64,000 bases of DNA from JABDIY01 sp963751955 (GCA_963751955.1 CAVVWM010000008.1:195302-259301), one strand, 5' to 3'; shown: positions 10,101 to 19,146, counted from the first letter of the stretch. The notes: generated by a model not told the origin, from the letters alone. Numbers and translations: made by a program.

Positions 10101-10624
10101 GATTCCTCGACCTGGTGGAGAAGGCAGTTTCCCTGGGTTCGGTGGAACTCACCGAAGCGGTGGCCCGAGGATTCCACAAGCTCATGGCCTACAAGGATGA
10201 GTACGAAGTTGCTCGGCTGCTCGTCGGCCCCGAGGGGATCGCCGCTGCGGCCGCGGTGGCTGGACCCGACACAACCGTCACCTGGAAGCTCCACCCGCCG
10301 ATGCTAAAGGCGCTCGGCATGGACACCAAGGTCGGCGTGCCGGCCAGTGTTGGTGTTCCGGCCATGAAAGCTCTGGCCAAGGGCAAGCGACTCCGGGGCA
10401 CCAAGCTCGACCCATTCGGGCGGGCCGAGGTCCGGGTGGTCGAGCGAGCCATGGTCGACGAATTCGAAGCGGCGATGGCATCAACGCTCGACCGAACCCG
10501 GGCAGGCGAGATCTCTATCGATGATGCCATCGCGGTGGCTGAACTCCCGATGGCTGTACGTGGCTACGAGGACCTCAAGCTGGAGAGAGCAGCCACCTTT
10601 CGGCGGGCCTTGTCGGAGCTGTAG
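7158..10624 (+). CDS. fused indolepyruvate ferredoxin oxidoreductase (one frameshift)
   Basis: Two adjoining frames (7158-8963 and 8960-10624) together give about 1155 residues, the usual length of the single-chain IorA/IorB-type enzyme. It oxidatively decarboxylates aryl or branched 2-oxo acids to acyl-CoA with thiamine diphosphate and Fe-S centres. The first part has the GYPGSPLGGYD segment near its start, then CSGCPHN (about residue 434) and the TPP-domain. The second part has cysteine clusters RICEACGDCGEVSNC and CNLDFSCLAGDC, then the gamma-type domain (VVGIGGTGVVTASQI). The break lies in the C4G6 run at 8896-8905: adding one G joins TTDDIEKYKGVDLTPGG to TKVWDRSRILEAQEYL. An assembly indel is the simplest cause. 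Confidence 0.87.
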
Positions 10625-10656
10625 CCTCTCAGACGCCCGTTCTCGCGACCTGGTGG

Positions 10657-11016
10657 CTACAGCTTCGCGACGACGTGGGCAAGGACGTCTGACATCTGAT
10701 CGTGGGGGCTGAACTCCACCATGCGCACCGCGTCCTCGACCACGATGGTGTGGCCGGACGGCCAGTAGTAGAGCTCGCCCGCACTGACTGTCTCTTCGGA
10801 ACCGTCCTCGTAGTTGACACGGACGCGACCCTCGATGACGTAGCCCCAGTGCGGGCACTGACAATGGTCCCGCTCCAGGCCCTCCAGCAGCGGGCAGAAG
10901 TCCAACCCGGTTGGGTATTGCATGTACGCGCTGGTCATCCCTCCCCAGTCCTGGCCGCGGATCATCTCGCCGAGTGCCTCGTGGGCGATCGGTAGCTGCT
11001 CAACTGCTTTTCGCAT
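10657..11016 (-). CDS. small cupin-domain protein
   Basis: 119 residues. The order of a histidine-bearing strand (CQCPHWGYVIEGRVRVNYEDG), the EEEVSAG-type turn (GSEETVSAGELYYWPSGH) and a second His strand is typical of a single-domain RmlC-like cupin. The metal or ligand is unknown. It is followed by an intergenic region of about 90 bp shared with the next gene upstream. The real initiation codon is ATG 11016, with AAAGGAGAG immediately before it. Confidence 0.75.
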   Translation of the reverse strand: MRKAVEQLPIAHEALGEMIRGQDWGGMTSAYMQYPTGLDFCPLLEGLERDHCQCPHWGYVIEGRVRVNYEDGSEETVSAGELYYWPSGHTIVVEDAVRMVEFSPHDQMSDVLAHVVAKL

Positions 11017-11109
11017 GATTTCTCTCCTTTGGCATTTCTGCCGTCGTTGGCTCCGGACTGGAACCGATGTACTGCTTGGCTTATGATCCGGCCGCGCGTT
11101 CCTCGATCG

Positions 11110-12381
11110 TCACCCATCTACCTCTGTGGTGAAGAACACGAATAGCTTTGTGTTGGACCTCCACAAGGCGAGCGATTCTGCGGTGGACCGTGCCAAGCCG
11201 GAGTCGTACATGGTCGAGACGTCGTCGGGATGGTTGGTCTGTAGCCACAGCAGTGTTGTTTCCGAGATGTGATTCTCGAAGCCATCGACGGGCCCCTGGG
11301 CGAACGTGTGGGTCAGGCTTTCGATCTGACCCTCGGAGATATCGAACACGAAGCTGTTGTCGGTGTACCGATCGTCACCCAGCGCTCGGCTCCATGCGTT
11401 CTCCCAGGTGTAGGTGCATCGAACACTGCCGGGAGACCCGAGCGCACAGGTGGCATCGACGTGCCTGACTCCCGTGACACCCTCAAAGTCAGCGTTGAAG
11501 ACGAAGTCGATCTCGTCAATGCCCAGGAAGGTGCCGTTGGCATCGCGTTGGAGATCATCTCGAATGAGAGCGTCGTCGACGAACAGCGCCAAGACCGCTG
11601 CGCCGTCGTAGGCGTTCCTCGCCGCAATGTAGGACTCGGCAACCGCCAGCGTGCTCGCTGCGTCATCGGGGTTGATGGTGATGGTGGCGGTGAACTCACC
11701 AGCATTGTTCTCGACCAGACTGTCATTGATCCCGAGGAAGAGGCGCCCCTCCGTGTTGGCTTTGGACAGATGTCGGCTGCCGACCCAGAACGGTGCGCCG
11801 GCTTCGCCGATCCGCCCGATCAAGCTGGCGTGGTTTCTCTCCTCGAGCCTTTCCACCTTGGTCAGCCCAGCCAAAAGGTTGCCGTTCGGGCCATTGACGG
11901 GAAAGTTAGGCGCCGCCGGGTTGACGGTGCCGTCGGCCTCGATCAACACCTTGTCGCCGATGCTGAGGTCGATGCCGGTGTCGGTCCACTGCTCGGTGCC
12001 GGGCACCACGACAGACACCGGCTCCGAAGACAACTCGGCATCTGTGAGCGCGGCCGCTTCGGCATCGGTGTTTGTCGGAGCCTCGGTCGTGACCGGTGTC
12101 TCCGTACTGGTCACTAGAGGGGATTCGCCATCGCCCAACCGGGTCAATGCGAATGCCCCTCCCACTATCACGATCAGGGCGGCGGCTGCCGGGAGCACCC
12201 ACCCTCTCTGGGATCGGGGCTTCTGCAGCCTGTTTTCGTCCAACATGATGATCTCCATCTCAGGTTCGTCCGCGTGCTCGGCGATCCGGGATTGGATGGC
12301 TTCCCACGCGTTTGGTGATGGAGTTGCCCGGTCGGCAATGTGGGAGAGGTCTTGCTCGATGCGATCGTTGAAGCGGCTCAT
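11110..12381 (-). CDS. ECF-sigma-linked membrane-anchored protein with SnoaL-like region
   Basis: 423 residues. Residues 1-60 are cytoplasmic and helical, as in zinc-less anti-sigma factors. Residues 61-79 (WVLPAAAALIVIVGGAFAL) form one transmembrane segment, followed by a Thr-rich linker and a long extracytoplasmic part. The C-terminal 150 residues (AESYIAARNAYDGAAVLALF onwards) resemble a SnoaL/NTF2-like fold. Its ATG overlaps the stop of the ECF sigma gene by four bases, so the two are translationally coupled. It probably restrains or senses for that sigma factor. The anti-sigma role is inferred from position and topology, not from a named domain. Confidence 0.65.
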   Translation of the reverse strand: MSRFNDRIEQDLSHIADRATPSPNAWEAIQSRIAEHADEPEMEIIMLDENRLQKPRSQRGWVLPAAAALIVIVGGAFALTRLGDGESPLVTSTETPVTTEAPTNTDAEAAALTDAELSSEPVSVVVPGTEQWTDTGIDLSIGDKVLIEADGTVNPAAPNFPVNGPNGNLLAGLTKVERLEERNHASLIGRIGEAGAPFWVGSRHLSKANTEGRLFLGINDSLVENNAGEFTATITINPDDAASTLAVAESYIAARNAYDGAAVLALFVDDALIRDDLQRDANGTFLGIDEIDFVFNADFEGVTGVRHVDATCALGSPGSVRCTYTWENAWSRALGDDRYTDNSFVFDISEGQIESLTHTFAQGPVDGFENHISETTLLWLQTNHPDDVSTMYDSGLARSTAESLALWRSNTKLFVFFTTEVDG

Positions 12382-12860
12382 GATTCGAGCTCCTTCCGCA
12401 GCGCTGCAAGGCCGCGTTTGAGGTGCGACCTTGCGGTAGCGCCAGGTATGTCCATGATTTCCGCGATCTCAGACCCCCGATACTGGCCGTAGTACCGAAG
12501 CACCACGGCCAGACGCTGATCCTCTGACAGCTTGTGCAGGACATCCCAGAGGTCAGAGGCACGGGCCGGTAGGTCCTCGGGCGGTTCCGGTGGATGCATC
12601 TGCATCACCCGACGCCGTCTGAGCGTCGACCGACAGCGACTCACGACCGTGGTGCGAAGGTACGCACCGGGCCGGTGAATCTCGTCGAAGCGACGATGAA
12701 CCTCAGCAAAACTGTCCTGCACCAATTCCTCAGCCTCCGCATTGTTTCCAACGAGCGTGAACGCAAGACGCACCATTCCCGAGTACTCGGCCCGAAACAG
12801 TGTCTCCACCGGTTCGGTCTCCTCGAAACGCTTTGGTACAGCTCGCACTAGCTCCATCAT
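12378..12860 (-). CDS. ECF-type RNA polymerase sigma factor
   Basis: 160 residues, normal for a group 4 sigma. Region 2 is seen as EYSGMVRLAFTLVGNNAEAEELVQ-type sequence near residue 30, with the AEELVQDSF motif. Region 4 is seen from LHKLSEDQRLAVVLRYYGQY through GSEIAEIMDIPGATARSHLK. It directs transcription in response to an extracytoplasmic signal, presumably relayed by the overlapping downstream membrane protein. It resembles the SigE/SigK-like actinobacterial clade, but the subgroup cannot be fixed here. Confidence 0.87.
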   Translation of the reverse strand: MMELVRAVPKRFEETEPVETLFRAEYSGMVRLAFTLVGNNAEAEELVQDSFAEVHRRFDEIHRPGAYLRTTVVSRCRSTLRRRRVMQMHPPEPPEDLPARASDLWDVLHKLSEDQRLAVVLRYYGQYRGSEIAEIMDIPGATARSHLKRGLAALRKELES

Positions 12861-12947
12861 CCCCTACGACGCCGAGCTGTATCGATGTGTTGCAGCCGTG
12901 AATGGAAATCTTGAAGCGAGGCCGTGGGTCGCACGGACGACTCGCTT

Positions 12948-14203
12948 CTACACCCCGATGGACAGCTGCGCGGTTCGAGTTCGAACGAAGGCGAGAACCA
13001 GTAGTCCGCCGGCGGCAGCTGTCCCGAGCAGTGACAGGATGTGGAACCCGGCCATGCTGAACACGAAACCCGACGACAACGCGCCCACACCACTGGCCAA
13101 CGCGCTTGTGACGTCTGCGGCGCCCTGAGCTGAGACCCGCTCTTCGGCCTTCACAGACTCGGTGACCAATGCACTTCCGGCGACGATGCCAAAACTCCAG
13201 CCGAGTCCGAGCAAAAAGAGGCTGGGGAACATGAGGATGTTTGGGGCGTCCACCGCCACGGCTGCCACGATCGTGGAAATCAGCAGAATGATGGCACCTA
13301 CGTAGACTGCGGAAAGTCGACCTTTCTGGTCGCTGTACCAACCGGCCAACGGAGCGAAGGCGAACATGCCAGCGGTGTGGGCCGAGATCACCCAGCCGAT
13401 GTTGTCGGTTCCGTGATCGTGCGCCTCCATATGCAACGGGGTCATGGCCATCACCGACACCATCACTGCTGTGCTGACAGTAAGGGTAATCAGTCCGAGG
13501 CGAGCGCCGGCCGAGGCCAGAACGATGTTCAGTGCTGGCAAGAATCCCAGTCGCTCACTTCGTTCGGTTCCTTCCGCGGCCTGGGCCAAGCTCAGCGGGT
13601 CGGGACGCAAACCGGCTCGGACGATGAGACCGGCGATTCCAAAAAGACCGCGCCAACCACAAAGGGGCCAGCCAGCTCTTCGTAGCCGAATCGGTCGGAA
13701 AGATCACCGGCGGGACCGGCAAAGAGTGGACCCGTGACAGCTCCGATCGTGGATGCAAATACCACAAAACTGATTGCTCGTGACCGCTTCGTAGGCGGTG
13801 CCAAGTCGGCCGCCGCGTACCGGGACAGGTTGGTCGATCCCTGCCCCACTCCGACTGCTGCCATCCCCACAAGAAGCACCGGCACCATCCGAAGCTGAAC
13901 ACCAAGGGCTCCCACCAATGATCCGACAACAGCGACGGCGTACCCGAGCGACAGCCCGGGGTTGCGTCCGTGTCGGTCCATGAACGAACTGAGCGCCGAG
14001 GAGCTGTAGGCCGTGCCCAGGGTCATGGCCACCGTGGTGAGCCCAGCCCACCGGCCACTGCCGAGAATGTCGTCGATTGCCAGGACGGCAATGAAGAACA
14101 TGACTGACGTCGCAGCCCGCGCCGCGATCGAACTGATGAAGAGAATTCGGATCGTACGACGCTGCACACCTTCGAGATCGATGGGTGAGGCAACGGCGGT
14201 CAC
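12948..14203 (-). CDS. MFS transporter, split by one homopolymer frameshift
   Basis: Two minus-strand frames complement each other. The first (14203 to about 13640) holds the N-terminal six-helix bundle with FMDRHGRNPGLSLGY, the loop 2-3 MFS motif A. The second (about 13640 to 12948) holds the C-terminal bundle with DQKGRLSAVYVG. The break falls on A5 (plus strand) at 13641-13645: with a sixth base the reading becomes GAVFFGIAGLIVRAGLRPD, a normal transmembrane passage. Together the length is about 418 residues, as expected for a drug or metabolite exporter. The substrate is unknown. It follows the selenocysteine-containing thioredoxin-like gene after about 70 bp on the same strand. Confidence 0.8.
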
Positions 14204-14271
14204 GACTTGAAGGTATCGGGCTGGAGTGAAATGTACCTCGATCGGCGATGGAGCTTCGGTTGACCAGACAG

Positions 14272-14880
14272 TTACCGAAGGGTGTCAAGGATGCGGCCGC
14301 CATCGAAACCGTTCCAGGTGTCGAGCTGGGTTCCGTCGGAATCGAACACGATGACGGTGTGCTGGCTGCTGACACCCAACATTGGCCAGGTCTCGAAGGT
14401 CTCATCCCACACGAGCTGGAACGTGGATTCGGTCTGGCTCTGAAAGTTCTGGGCCAGATCGAGTGAATCCAGTCCACCCATGCCTATGACCTTGATGTCC
14501 GGGTTCTGCTGAGCGAACTGCTCAACCTCGGGCGCTTCGGCCCGACAGCCGGGTCAATGTGGGTAGTAGAACCACATCGCCACCGGCGTTCCGCTGTCGG
14601 CCAGTGAGCGCAGGTTGAACGATTGGCCGCTGCTCACGTCGGTGACGGTGGCGTCGGGGAAGTTGTTGATCGAGTCGGGTGCGGTAGTGCTGTCTGCCGG
14701 CGCTTCCGAGGTTGGCTCTGAGGGAACTGTCGTTGTTGTGGTTGAAGTGGTCTCGGGCGGTTCAGCGGGCTGTTCGTTGCTTGGGCCAGTTGTGGTAGTA
14801 GTGCCAACGTTTGCCTGAGTCTGCGCTGTGCTGCCAGCGCACGCCGACAGGACAAGACCGAGAGTCATCGCCACCGACAT
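14272..14880 (-). CDS. TlpA/thioredoxin-like lipoprotein with Sec in the UxxC site
   Basis: Reading through one UGA gives 202 residues. Residues 1-14 form a lipoprotein signal with lipobox LSAC; a Thr/Ser/Pro-rich linker follows to about residue 85. The thioredoxin-like core then has PVAMWFYYPH-U109-PGCRAEAPEVEQ, exactly the layout of TlpA-type FWxxWCxxCRxExP with Sec replacing the first cysteine, and continues to VFDSDGTQLDTWNGFDGGRI near the end. The UGA is at 14556-14554. It should be an exported, membrane-anchored thiol/disulfide oxidoreductase. Without recoding it appears as a 108-residue protein plus a separate C-terminal ORF from 14481. No ATG, GTG or TTG lies upstream of 14880 in frame before a stop. 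Confidence 0.85.
14528..14545 (-). promoter_or_regulatory. candidate bacterial SECIS of the TlpA-like gene
   Basis: Downstream of the UGA the coding strand reads TCGGGC-CGAAGC-GCCCGA, a perfect 6-bp GC-rich stem with a 6-nt loop. The loop starts 15 nucleotides after the UGA and its second base is G, so spacing and loop rule are at the edge of the bacterial SECIS definition (16-37 nt). Confidence 0.55.
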
Positions 14881-14962
14881 TCCGGTGGGGAAAAGGCGAA
14901 GGGGTATCTGAGTGATGATTCATCGTGTCATAGACGCGTAAAGCTGAGGGAAACAAAGTGCC

Positions 14963-15643
14963 TCAGTCGGGTAGACCAACAGGTATCAAATACAGTGGCT
15001 CCTCTCCGGGCGGAAGACCCATGGCTCGACCGATCGCTTTCGGATCGAAGCCCCCGACCGGTACGGCGGCGAGATCCATTGCGGTAGCTTGCAGCAGCAC
15101 GTTCTGCGTCACGTGGCCCGCTTCCCGAATCATGAGTTCGTTTGCGACGCCGCCATATTTCGCTTGGGTTCGAGCGACGACTCCGGTGACCACGAGGACC
15201 ACCGGAGCCTCACCGATCCACTGTTGGTCGAATGCGGCGTCACCCATTCCGGCGAGGGTGGTCTCGTCGCGGCGTTGTTCGATCGCGTGATCGAAGGGGA
15301 GGTAGTGGCCGACGCTCGATTTCGTCACTGCGTAGAGCTCTATGGGGTAGAGAGCACCCGCAGACGGCGCGGTGCGATGACCATCGCGGTCGGTGATTCC
15401 TTGTCCGGACCAGAAGAGCTGCCCGAGGACAGCCGAGGAAAGGTCGTCGTTTGTGAAGGTCCTGGTCGATCGACGCTTCGCCAGCGCCGCCTCGATCGAC
15501 ATCGGGCCGCTAGTTCGCGCTGCAGGTAGCTCGATGGTCTCGGTGTAGCGCTGATTCTGCTCAAGCACAGCGGGCGGCGCGCTCGATGCACATCCAAAAG
15601 CAATCGTGGCGACCAGCGTCGCGATGAGCCCACGCCTACCCAT
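14963..15643 (-). CDS. SagB-type nitroreductase-family lipoprotein
   Basis: About 226 residues from ATG 15643 (an in-frame ATG at 15676 would add 11). An N-terminal signal ends in a lipobox (TIAFGC). The nitroreductase-fold core begins SIEAALAKRRSTRTF, a typical FMN-phosphate binding start, and includes TAPSAGALYPIELY, the SagB/ThcOx-type pattern, then HVTQNVLLQATAMDLAAVPVG and a C-terminal EEPLYLIPVG strand. The family oxidises or reduces with FMN; substrates are often unknown, and here export to the cell surface is suggested. The preferred start overlaps the stop of the upstream membrane-protein gene by eight bases. Confidence 0.82.
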   Translation of the reverse strand: MGRRGLIATLVATIAFGCASSAPPAVLEQNQRYTETIELPAARTSGPMSIEAALAKRRSTRTFTNDDLSSAVLGQLFWSGQGITDRDGHRTAPSAGALYPIELYAVTKSSVGHYLPFDHAIEQRRDETTLAGMGDAAFDQQWIGEAPVVLVVTGVVARTQAKYGGVANELMIREAGHVTQNVLLQATAMDLAAVPVGGFDPKAIGRAMGLPPGEEPLYLIPVGLPD

Positions 15644-16340
15644 GGCGCTCGTCGTCGGTCGTTCTGGTGGCTTCAACTCGCTCCAGGGGTGGACCGGCCA
15701 GCATCAGGACCCTCCCGATGGCGTAGAGCGCCAATGTAGGAACCAGGACGACAAGTCCGATCACGGCGACGACTACTCGATCGGTGTAGAGGAACAACGT
15801 GGAGTCTGCGTCGGCAATCAGCACGATGATTCCGGCAATTCCCGCTAGACCGAGGCCGGCGGCGACGATCGATGTGTTTCGTCCGAGCCGGCTGAATTGC
15901 CCTCCAATCGATCGTCGGTGGGAAAGGGTGCGAATCCGGCGGTGGCGGCGGGTCGCGCTGAGTGCCGTGCCGGCGGCGGCGAGAGCGATCGTTATGCCGA
16001 GCTGCCGATTGATGGCGCCGGGGCAGTTGTCGGTACGGAGTAGCGCCGAGCGGACACTGCCATCGGGGTCGTCGACGTCGAGCGCCCACCAGGTTTCCCA
16101 CCCTGATCGATCGGCCATGCTGTCGAAGACCGATCCACATGTGCGCGTGACCTCGCCCTGCGTTCGTACCTCGACGTTGGCGAACAAACCGAACAGTGCT
16201 GCGGCGAACGCACAGGTTGTGATGAGGATGGCGAGAAGTCCGAACCTTGCCGGCTTGCCTGGTTCGCCGGCCAGCTCTTCGACGAGGTCATCGGTCGTTT
16301 TCGGGCGTCCCGTGCCGATTGTCGAGCCATCGGGGTCCAT
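15636..16340 (-). CDS. membrane protein with four predicted helices
   Basis: About 234 residues when started at the ATG of MDPDGSTIGTGRPKTT (16340); a longer open frame to 16439 is Arg/Ser-rich and unlikely. Transmembrane-like segments are FGLLAILITTCAFAAALFGL, LGITIALAAAGTALSA, TSIVAAGLGLAGIAGIIVLI and VVVAVIGLVVLVPTLALYAI. Between helices 1 and 2 is a roughly 60-residue outside loop with two cysteines that might form a disulfide. No family recognised. The overlap with the SagB-type gene points to a shared role. Confidence 0.65.
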   Translation of the reverse strand: MDPDGSTIGTGRPKTTDDLVEELAGEPGKPARFGLLAILITTCAFAAALFGLFANVEVRTQGEVTRTCGSVFDSMADRSGWETWWALDVDDPDGSVRSALLRTDNCPGAINRQLGITIALAAAGTALSATRRHRRIRTLSHRRSIGGQFSRLGRNTSIVAAGLGLAGIAGIIVLIADADSTLFLYTDRVVVAVIGLVVLVPTLALYAIGRVLMLAGPPLERVEATRTTDDERHG

Positions 16341-16505
16341 ACGGCAACTGTCACGACGGCCACGGCTGCGGGACAGGGTCGAACGTCCCCCGGTTCTGAA
16401 CGCGGCCGCTTTGCTCGAGCCTCCAACGGCCCACGGCACGGAAGGCTGGTTCTGGGCCGTCTCACCCAGTGACGGGTGCTTTCACTTAGAGTAGCGTCGT
16501 TCCAC

Positions 16506-17027
16506 GTGGACCTTCAACCGTGCCCGTCGCGGCCGATTTGTGTTTCCACGCAAGCGGCGAGAGACGACATAGATCACTACATCCGAGCGATCAAAATCGG
16601 CGACCTACCTCCCGAACGTGCGTTGAGTGTTGTCGCTGACATCGTGAATTCGAGCCCGAGGATGCTGATTACGGGACGAGCCCACAACCTGCTTCAGGTG
16701 AGGGTTCGAAGCCGGGTCCTTCGACTTCGGGGCGATCTCACGTTCACGTGCGACGAAGAATCCGGGTTGTTGCATTTTCGGAGCGCAAGCCGGCTCGGCT
16801 TCTTCGATTTCTACAGCAATCGCAAGCGGATGGAAGACATGGCTCCGCTCATCCGGGAGCGATTTGGAGAGCTGTCAGACGTCGGTTCTCAGTTGTCCTC
16901 GGAATCGCCGAAGCCGTCGAACATAGGGCTGGCAACCACACCGTCGGGGGCCACGATCCGATCGACGGCATTGAGGTCGGTGAAATCGGTTGAGATCGAG
17001 AATGTGGCAGAACCCACGACATCCTGA
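16506..17027 (+). CDS. DUF1499 family protein
   Basis: About 173 residues from GTG 16506. It shows the DUF1499 layout: an early PICVSTQA, a central strand set with HNLLQVRVRSRVLRLRGDLTF, and the end motif FRSASRLGFFDFYSNRKRM near residue 105. That is a small conserved domain of unknown function. The domain ends around 16870, but the frame runs on to 17027, overlapping the convergent lipoprotein-like gene by about 139 bp. That tail is probably an artefact of a lost stop or a minor indel. No membrane segment is seen. Confidence 0.65.
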   Translation: MDLQPCPSRPICVSTQAARDDIDHYIRAIKIGDLPPERALSVVADIVNSSPRMLITGRAHNLLQVRVRSRVLRLRGDLTFTCDEESGLLHFRSASRLGFFDFYSNRKRMEDMAPLIRERFGELSDVGSQLSSESPKPSNIGLATTPSGATIRSTALRSVKSVEIENVAEPTTS

Positions 17028-17869
17028 CCGCCGGTGAGGTCCCCCGACACCACAATTCGACGGAGCTGTTCGGCGTCGTCAACAGAAAGGGTGACGGTAA
17101 TCGTGCCATCGGTTTCAAGATCGAGTTGACTCTCGAGGCCGCTCATCCATCCCGATGCTGACAGGCTCGGATCGCTTAGATCCACCGTGCTTTCGTACAC
17201 GGTCACATCGACCCCAGCGATGGTGTCGGTTCCGACCTCCTGTGCGGCCACCAGAGTTTGAACTGTGTCGAGGATCGATCGAGGATCGACCGTATCGATC
17301 TGGTCGAGGAAGATTTGCGGAAGATCTAGGCCGATCCAGTCCGGTGAGGGCCCGCCCTTCAAGTACAGAACGCCATCCACGATGCGGGTTTCGATTCCAC
17401 TGAAGAATTCTGCACCCTCACCTTCCAGCTGATTCGGCACGTCGTTGAGGTCCAGCGTCACGGCGATGTCGTCGCCGTTGAAGAGCAACTCGATCTGCCC
17501 GGACGCCGCGACGTTCTCGACGCCATCGCTTCCTTGGAGACTGAATGTGGTGATGGCCCGACCCGATTCCGCTGTGGCCACCTCCTGGGCAGCGGCCTTG
17601 ACCGTAGCCACTGCCGGTCGGGTGGATGACGGCGACAAGACTGCGAAGGTCGCAGCCACCAGCAGCGCAGCGGCCGCCACCGCTCCGAGGAGCGGCAGGC
17701 GGGCGCGCAGGCCGGTGGGGGAGGGTGCAACGTTGGGCATGGCGCCCTGCATCGTCTGTTGCAGGAGGGCCTGGGCGTGTTGAGAGGAGGACGAGGGAAG
17801 GTCTGCCATCCGTACCGGATCGGCGGCCCGTACCTCGCTGAGATCTACTGGATTCTGAGGTGTTGTCAT
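16889..17869 (-). CDS. membrane-anchored LppX/LprG-like protein linked to ECF sigma
   Basis: 326 residues. A short cytoplasmic part (1-57) precedes a single transmembrane segment LPLLGAVAAAALLVAATFAVL (about 59-78). The outer domain (about 95-320) consists of alternating strands, including VDGVLYLKGGPSPDWIGLDL and IAGVDVTVYESTVDL, resembling the LolA/LppX-like fold of actinobacterial surface lipoproteins. The ATG overlaps the stop of the ECF sigma gene by four bases, so it is likely the anti-sigma or sensor partner. The family call is by pattern only. Confidence 0.65.
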   Translation of the reverse strand: MTTPQNPVDLSEVRAADPVRMADLPSSSSQHAQALLQQTMQGAMPNVAPSPTGLRARLPLLGAVAAAALLVAATFAVLSPSSTRPAVATVKAAAQEVATAESGRAITTFSLQGSDGVENVAASGQIELLFNGDDIAVTLDLNDVPNQLEGEGAEFFSGIETRIVDGVLYLKGGPSPDWIGLDLPQIFLDQIDTVDPRSILDTVQTLVAAQEVGTDTIAGVDVTVYESTVDLSDPSLSASGWMSGLESQLDLETDGTITVTLSVDDAEQLRRIVVSGDLTGGQDVVGSATFSISTDFTDLNAVDRIVAPDGVVASPMFDGFGDSEDN

Positions 17870-18387
17870 GGGTTGGTCGCTTCCTTCTGAGTTAGGGGGG
17901 AGGGGGATGATGAGAGAGCGTCGTCGAGTCGTTGCCGGGCACGAAACAGCCGAATTCCGACAGCATTCGCGGAGCAGCCCAATACTTTGGCCGCTTCGGC
18001 ATGGGAGAGACCTTCCCAGGCGATCAAACGGATCAGTTCCGCATCGTCGTCGGGCAGAGAATCCAACGCTTCGCGTACGATGAGCGCGTCGGAGGGGTCA
18101 GCGATCGGGGGACGGGTCCGCGCCTCCGCGCTGGCTTCGTCAACGAGTCGGAGGTGACGTGCAGAGCCTCGCCTGCGGTTGCGCAGGACGTTGAGCCCGA
18201 CCCCGTACAGCCAGGCCAGTGGCGCATCAGCCGCCAGCACAGCGTCGGACCGCTTCCAGGCTGTTGCATAGATGTCGGCAACAACGTCATCGGCGTCGGC
18301 GGCCGACCCGGTTCGGCGTCGGGCGTAGGCGATGACATTCGGGTACGTGGCCTCGAACATGCCTCGAAACTCGTCGTTTGTTGCCAT
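17866..18387 (-). CDS. ECF-type RNA polymerase sigma factor
   Basis: 173 residues. Region 2 is visible in TYPNVIAYARRRTGSAADAD with the ADDVVADIYATAWKR helix. Region 4 is visible in LPDDDAELIRLIAWEGLSHA followed by EAAKVLGCSANAVGIRLFRA. It is the second ECF sigma/partner pair in the window and is not closely similar to the first by eye. It is divergent from the VOC gene, and a long dyad lies in the shared upstream region. Confidence 0.87.
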   Translation of the reverse strand: MATNDEFRGMFEATYPNVIAYARRRTGSAADADDVVADIYATAWKRSDAVLAADAPLAWLYGVGLNVLRNRRRGSARHLRLVDEASAEARTRPPIADPSDALIVREALDSLPDDDAELIRLIAWEGLSHAEAAKVLGCSANAVGIRLFRARQRLDDALSSSPSPLTQKEATNP

Positions 18388-18423
18388 ACACAGAGTCTTG
18401 TGTCCGGAGGCGGCCGATTTCTT

Positions 18424-18459
18424 TCAGCCAACGAGATACTTTCTCGGATCGTTGGCTGA
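18424..18459. promoter_or_regulatory. 11-bp perfect inverted repeat in divergent promoter
   Basis: CAGCCAACGA at 18425-18434 is exactly complementary to TCGTTGGCTG at 18449-18458, and one further T-A pair extends each arm. The loop is 14 nt and contains GAGA/TCTC that can also pair. It lies between the divergent ECF sigma gene and the VOC gene, about 27 bp before the latter, so an operator or a 5' leader hairpin is more likely than a terminator. Confidence 0.5.
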
Positions 18460-18485
18460 TTCCAAAGGTATGGAACCATTGCGGG

Positions 18486-19121
18486 ATGAACGCCGTGTTG
18501 GATCATGTTGTCATCGGCGGGTCCGATCTCGGGCCGCTGGTGGCGTGGTGGAAGCACCAGACCGGGATCGATCCGGCGCGGGGAGGACGGCACGAGGGTT
18601 TCGGGACTCGCAACGCCTTGATCGGTGTCGATGACCAAACGTATGTGGAATTGATCTCCCGCGACCCCGATCAGCCAGAGCCACAACACCCTCGGCCCTT
18701 CGGGATCGACGGTTTGGAAGCCAACTCGTTCCGGCTCTGCACGTTCGTGCTGGCCGTCCCCGACATCTCCGCCGCTACGGCAGCGGTCAAGGCCTCGGGC
18801 CTTGACCCGGGGCCGGTCACGGCCATGAGTCGAACACGACGGGATGGCGTCGAACTGAGCTGGGATCTTGCCATTTCGCCGGACCAAACACTTGAGGGGA
18901 CCCTTCCCGCTCTCATCCAGTGGGGCCATGGCACGCCGCACCCCGGGTCCGTGCTCGCACCCTCGGTTGCGGTACGTGAGGTCGCCATCGGTCACCCAGA
19001 ACCTGGGAGACTGAGGGCCGCACTCAAAGCGATCGGGTCAGATGTCGTTGTCGAGCAGACGCCAGCGCCGATGATTTCCTGTCATTTCGCTGTAGCCGGC
19101 GGGGTGGATTTCTGGTTGTGA
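18486..19121 (+). CDS. VOC/glyoxalase-like domain protein
   Basis: About 211 residues starting MNAVLDHVVIGGSDLGPLV, the classic first strand of a glyoxalase/bleomycin-resistance (VOC) module. It continues with a second module start around IGHPEPGRLRAALKAIG. Length and layout fit the Glyoxalase_3-like group of actinobacterial proteins of unknown substrate. The ATG at 18486 is chosen because upstream codons run through the divergent promoter. Confidence 0.75.
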   Translation: MNAVLDHVVIGGSDLGPLVAWWKHQTGIDPARGGRHEGFGTRNALIGVDDQTYVELISRDPDQPEPQHPRPFGIDGLEANSFRLCTFVLAVPDISAATAAVKASGLDPGPVTAMSRTRRDGVELSWDLAISPDQTLEGTLPALIQWGHGTPHPGSVLAPSVAVREVAIGHPEPGRLRAALKAIGSDVVVEQTPAPMISCHFAVAGGVDFWL

Positions 19122-19146
19122 GCGGTAGCTCGTTGCGATGAATCGT

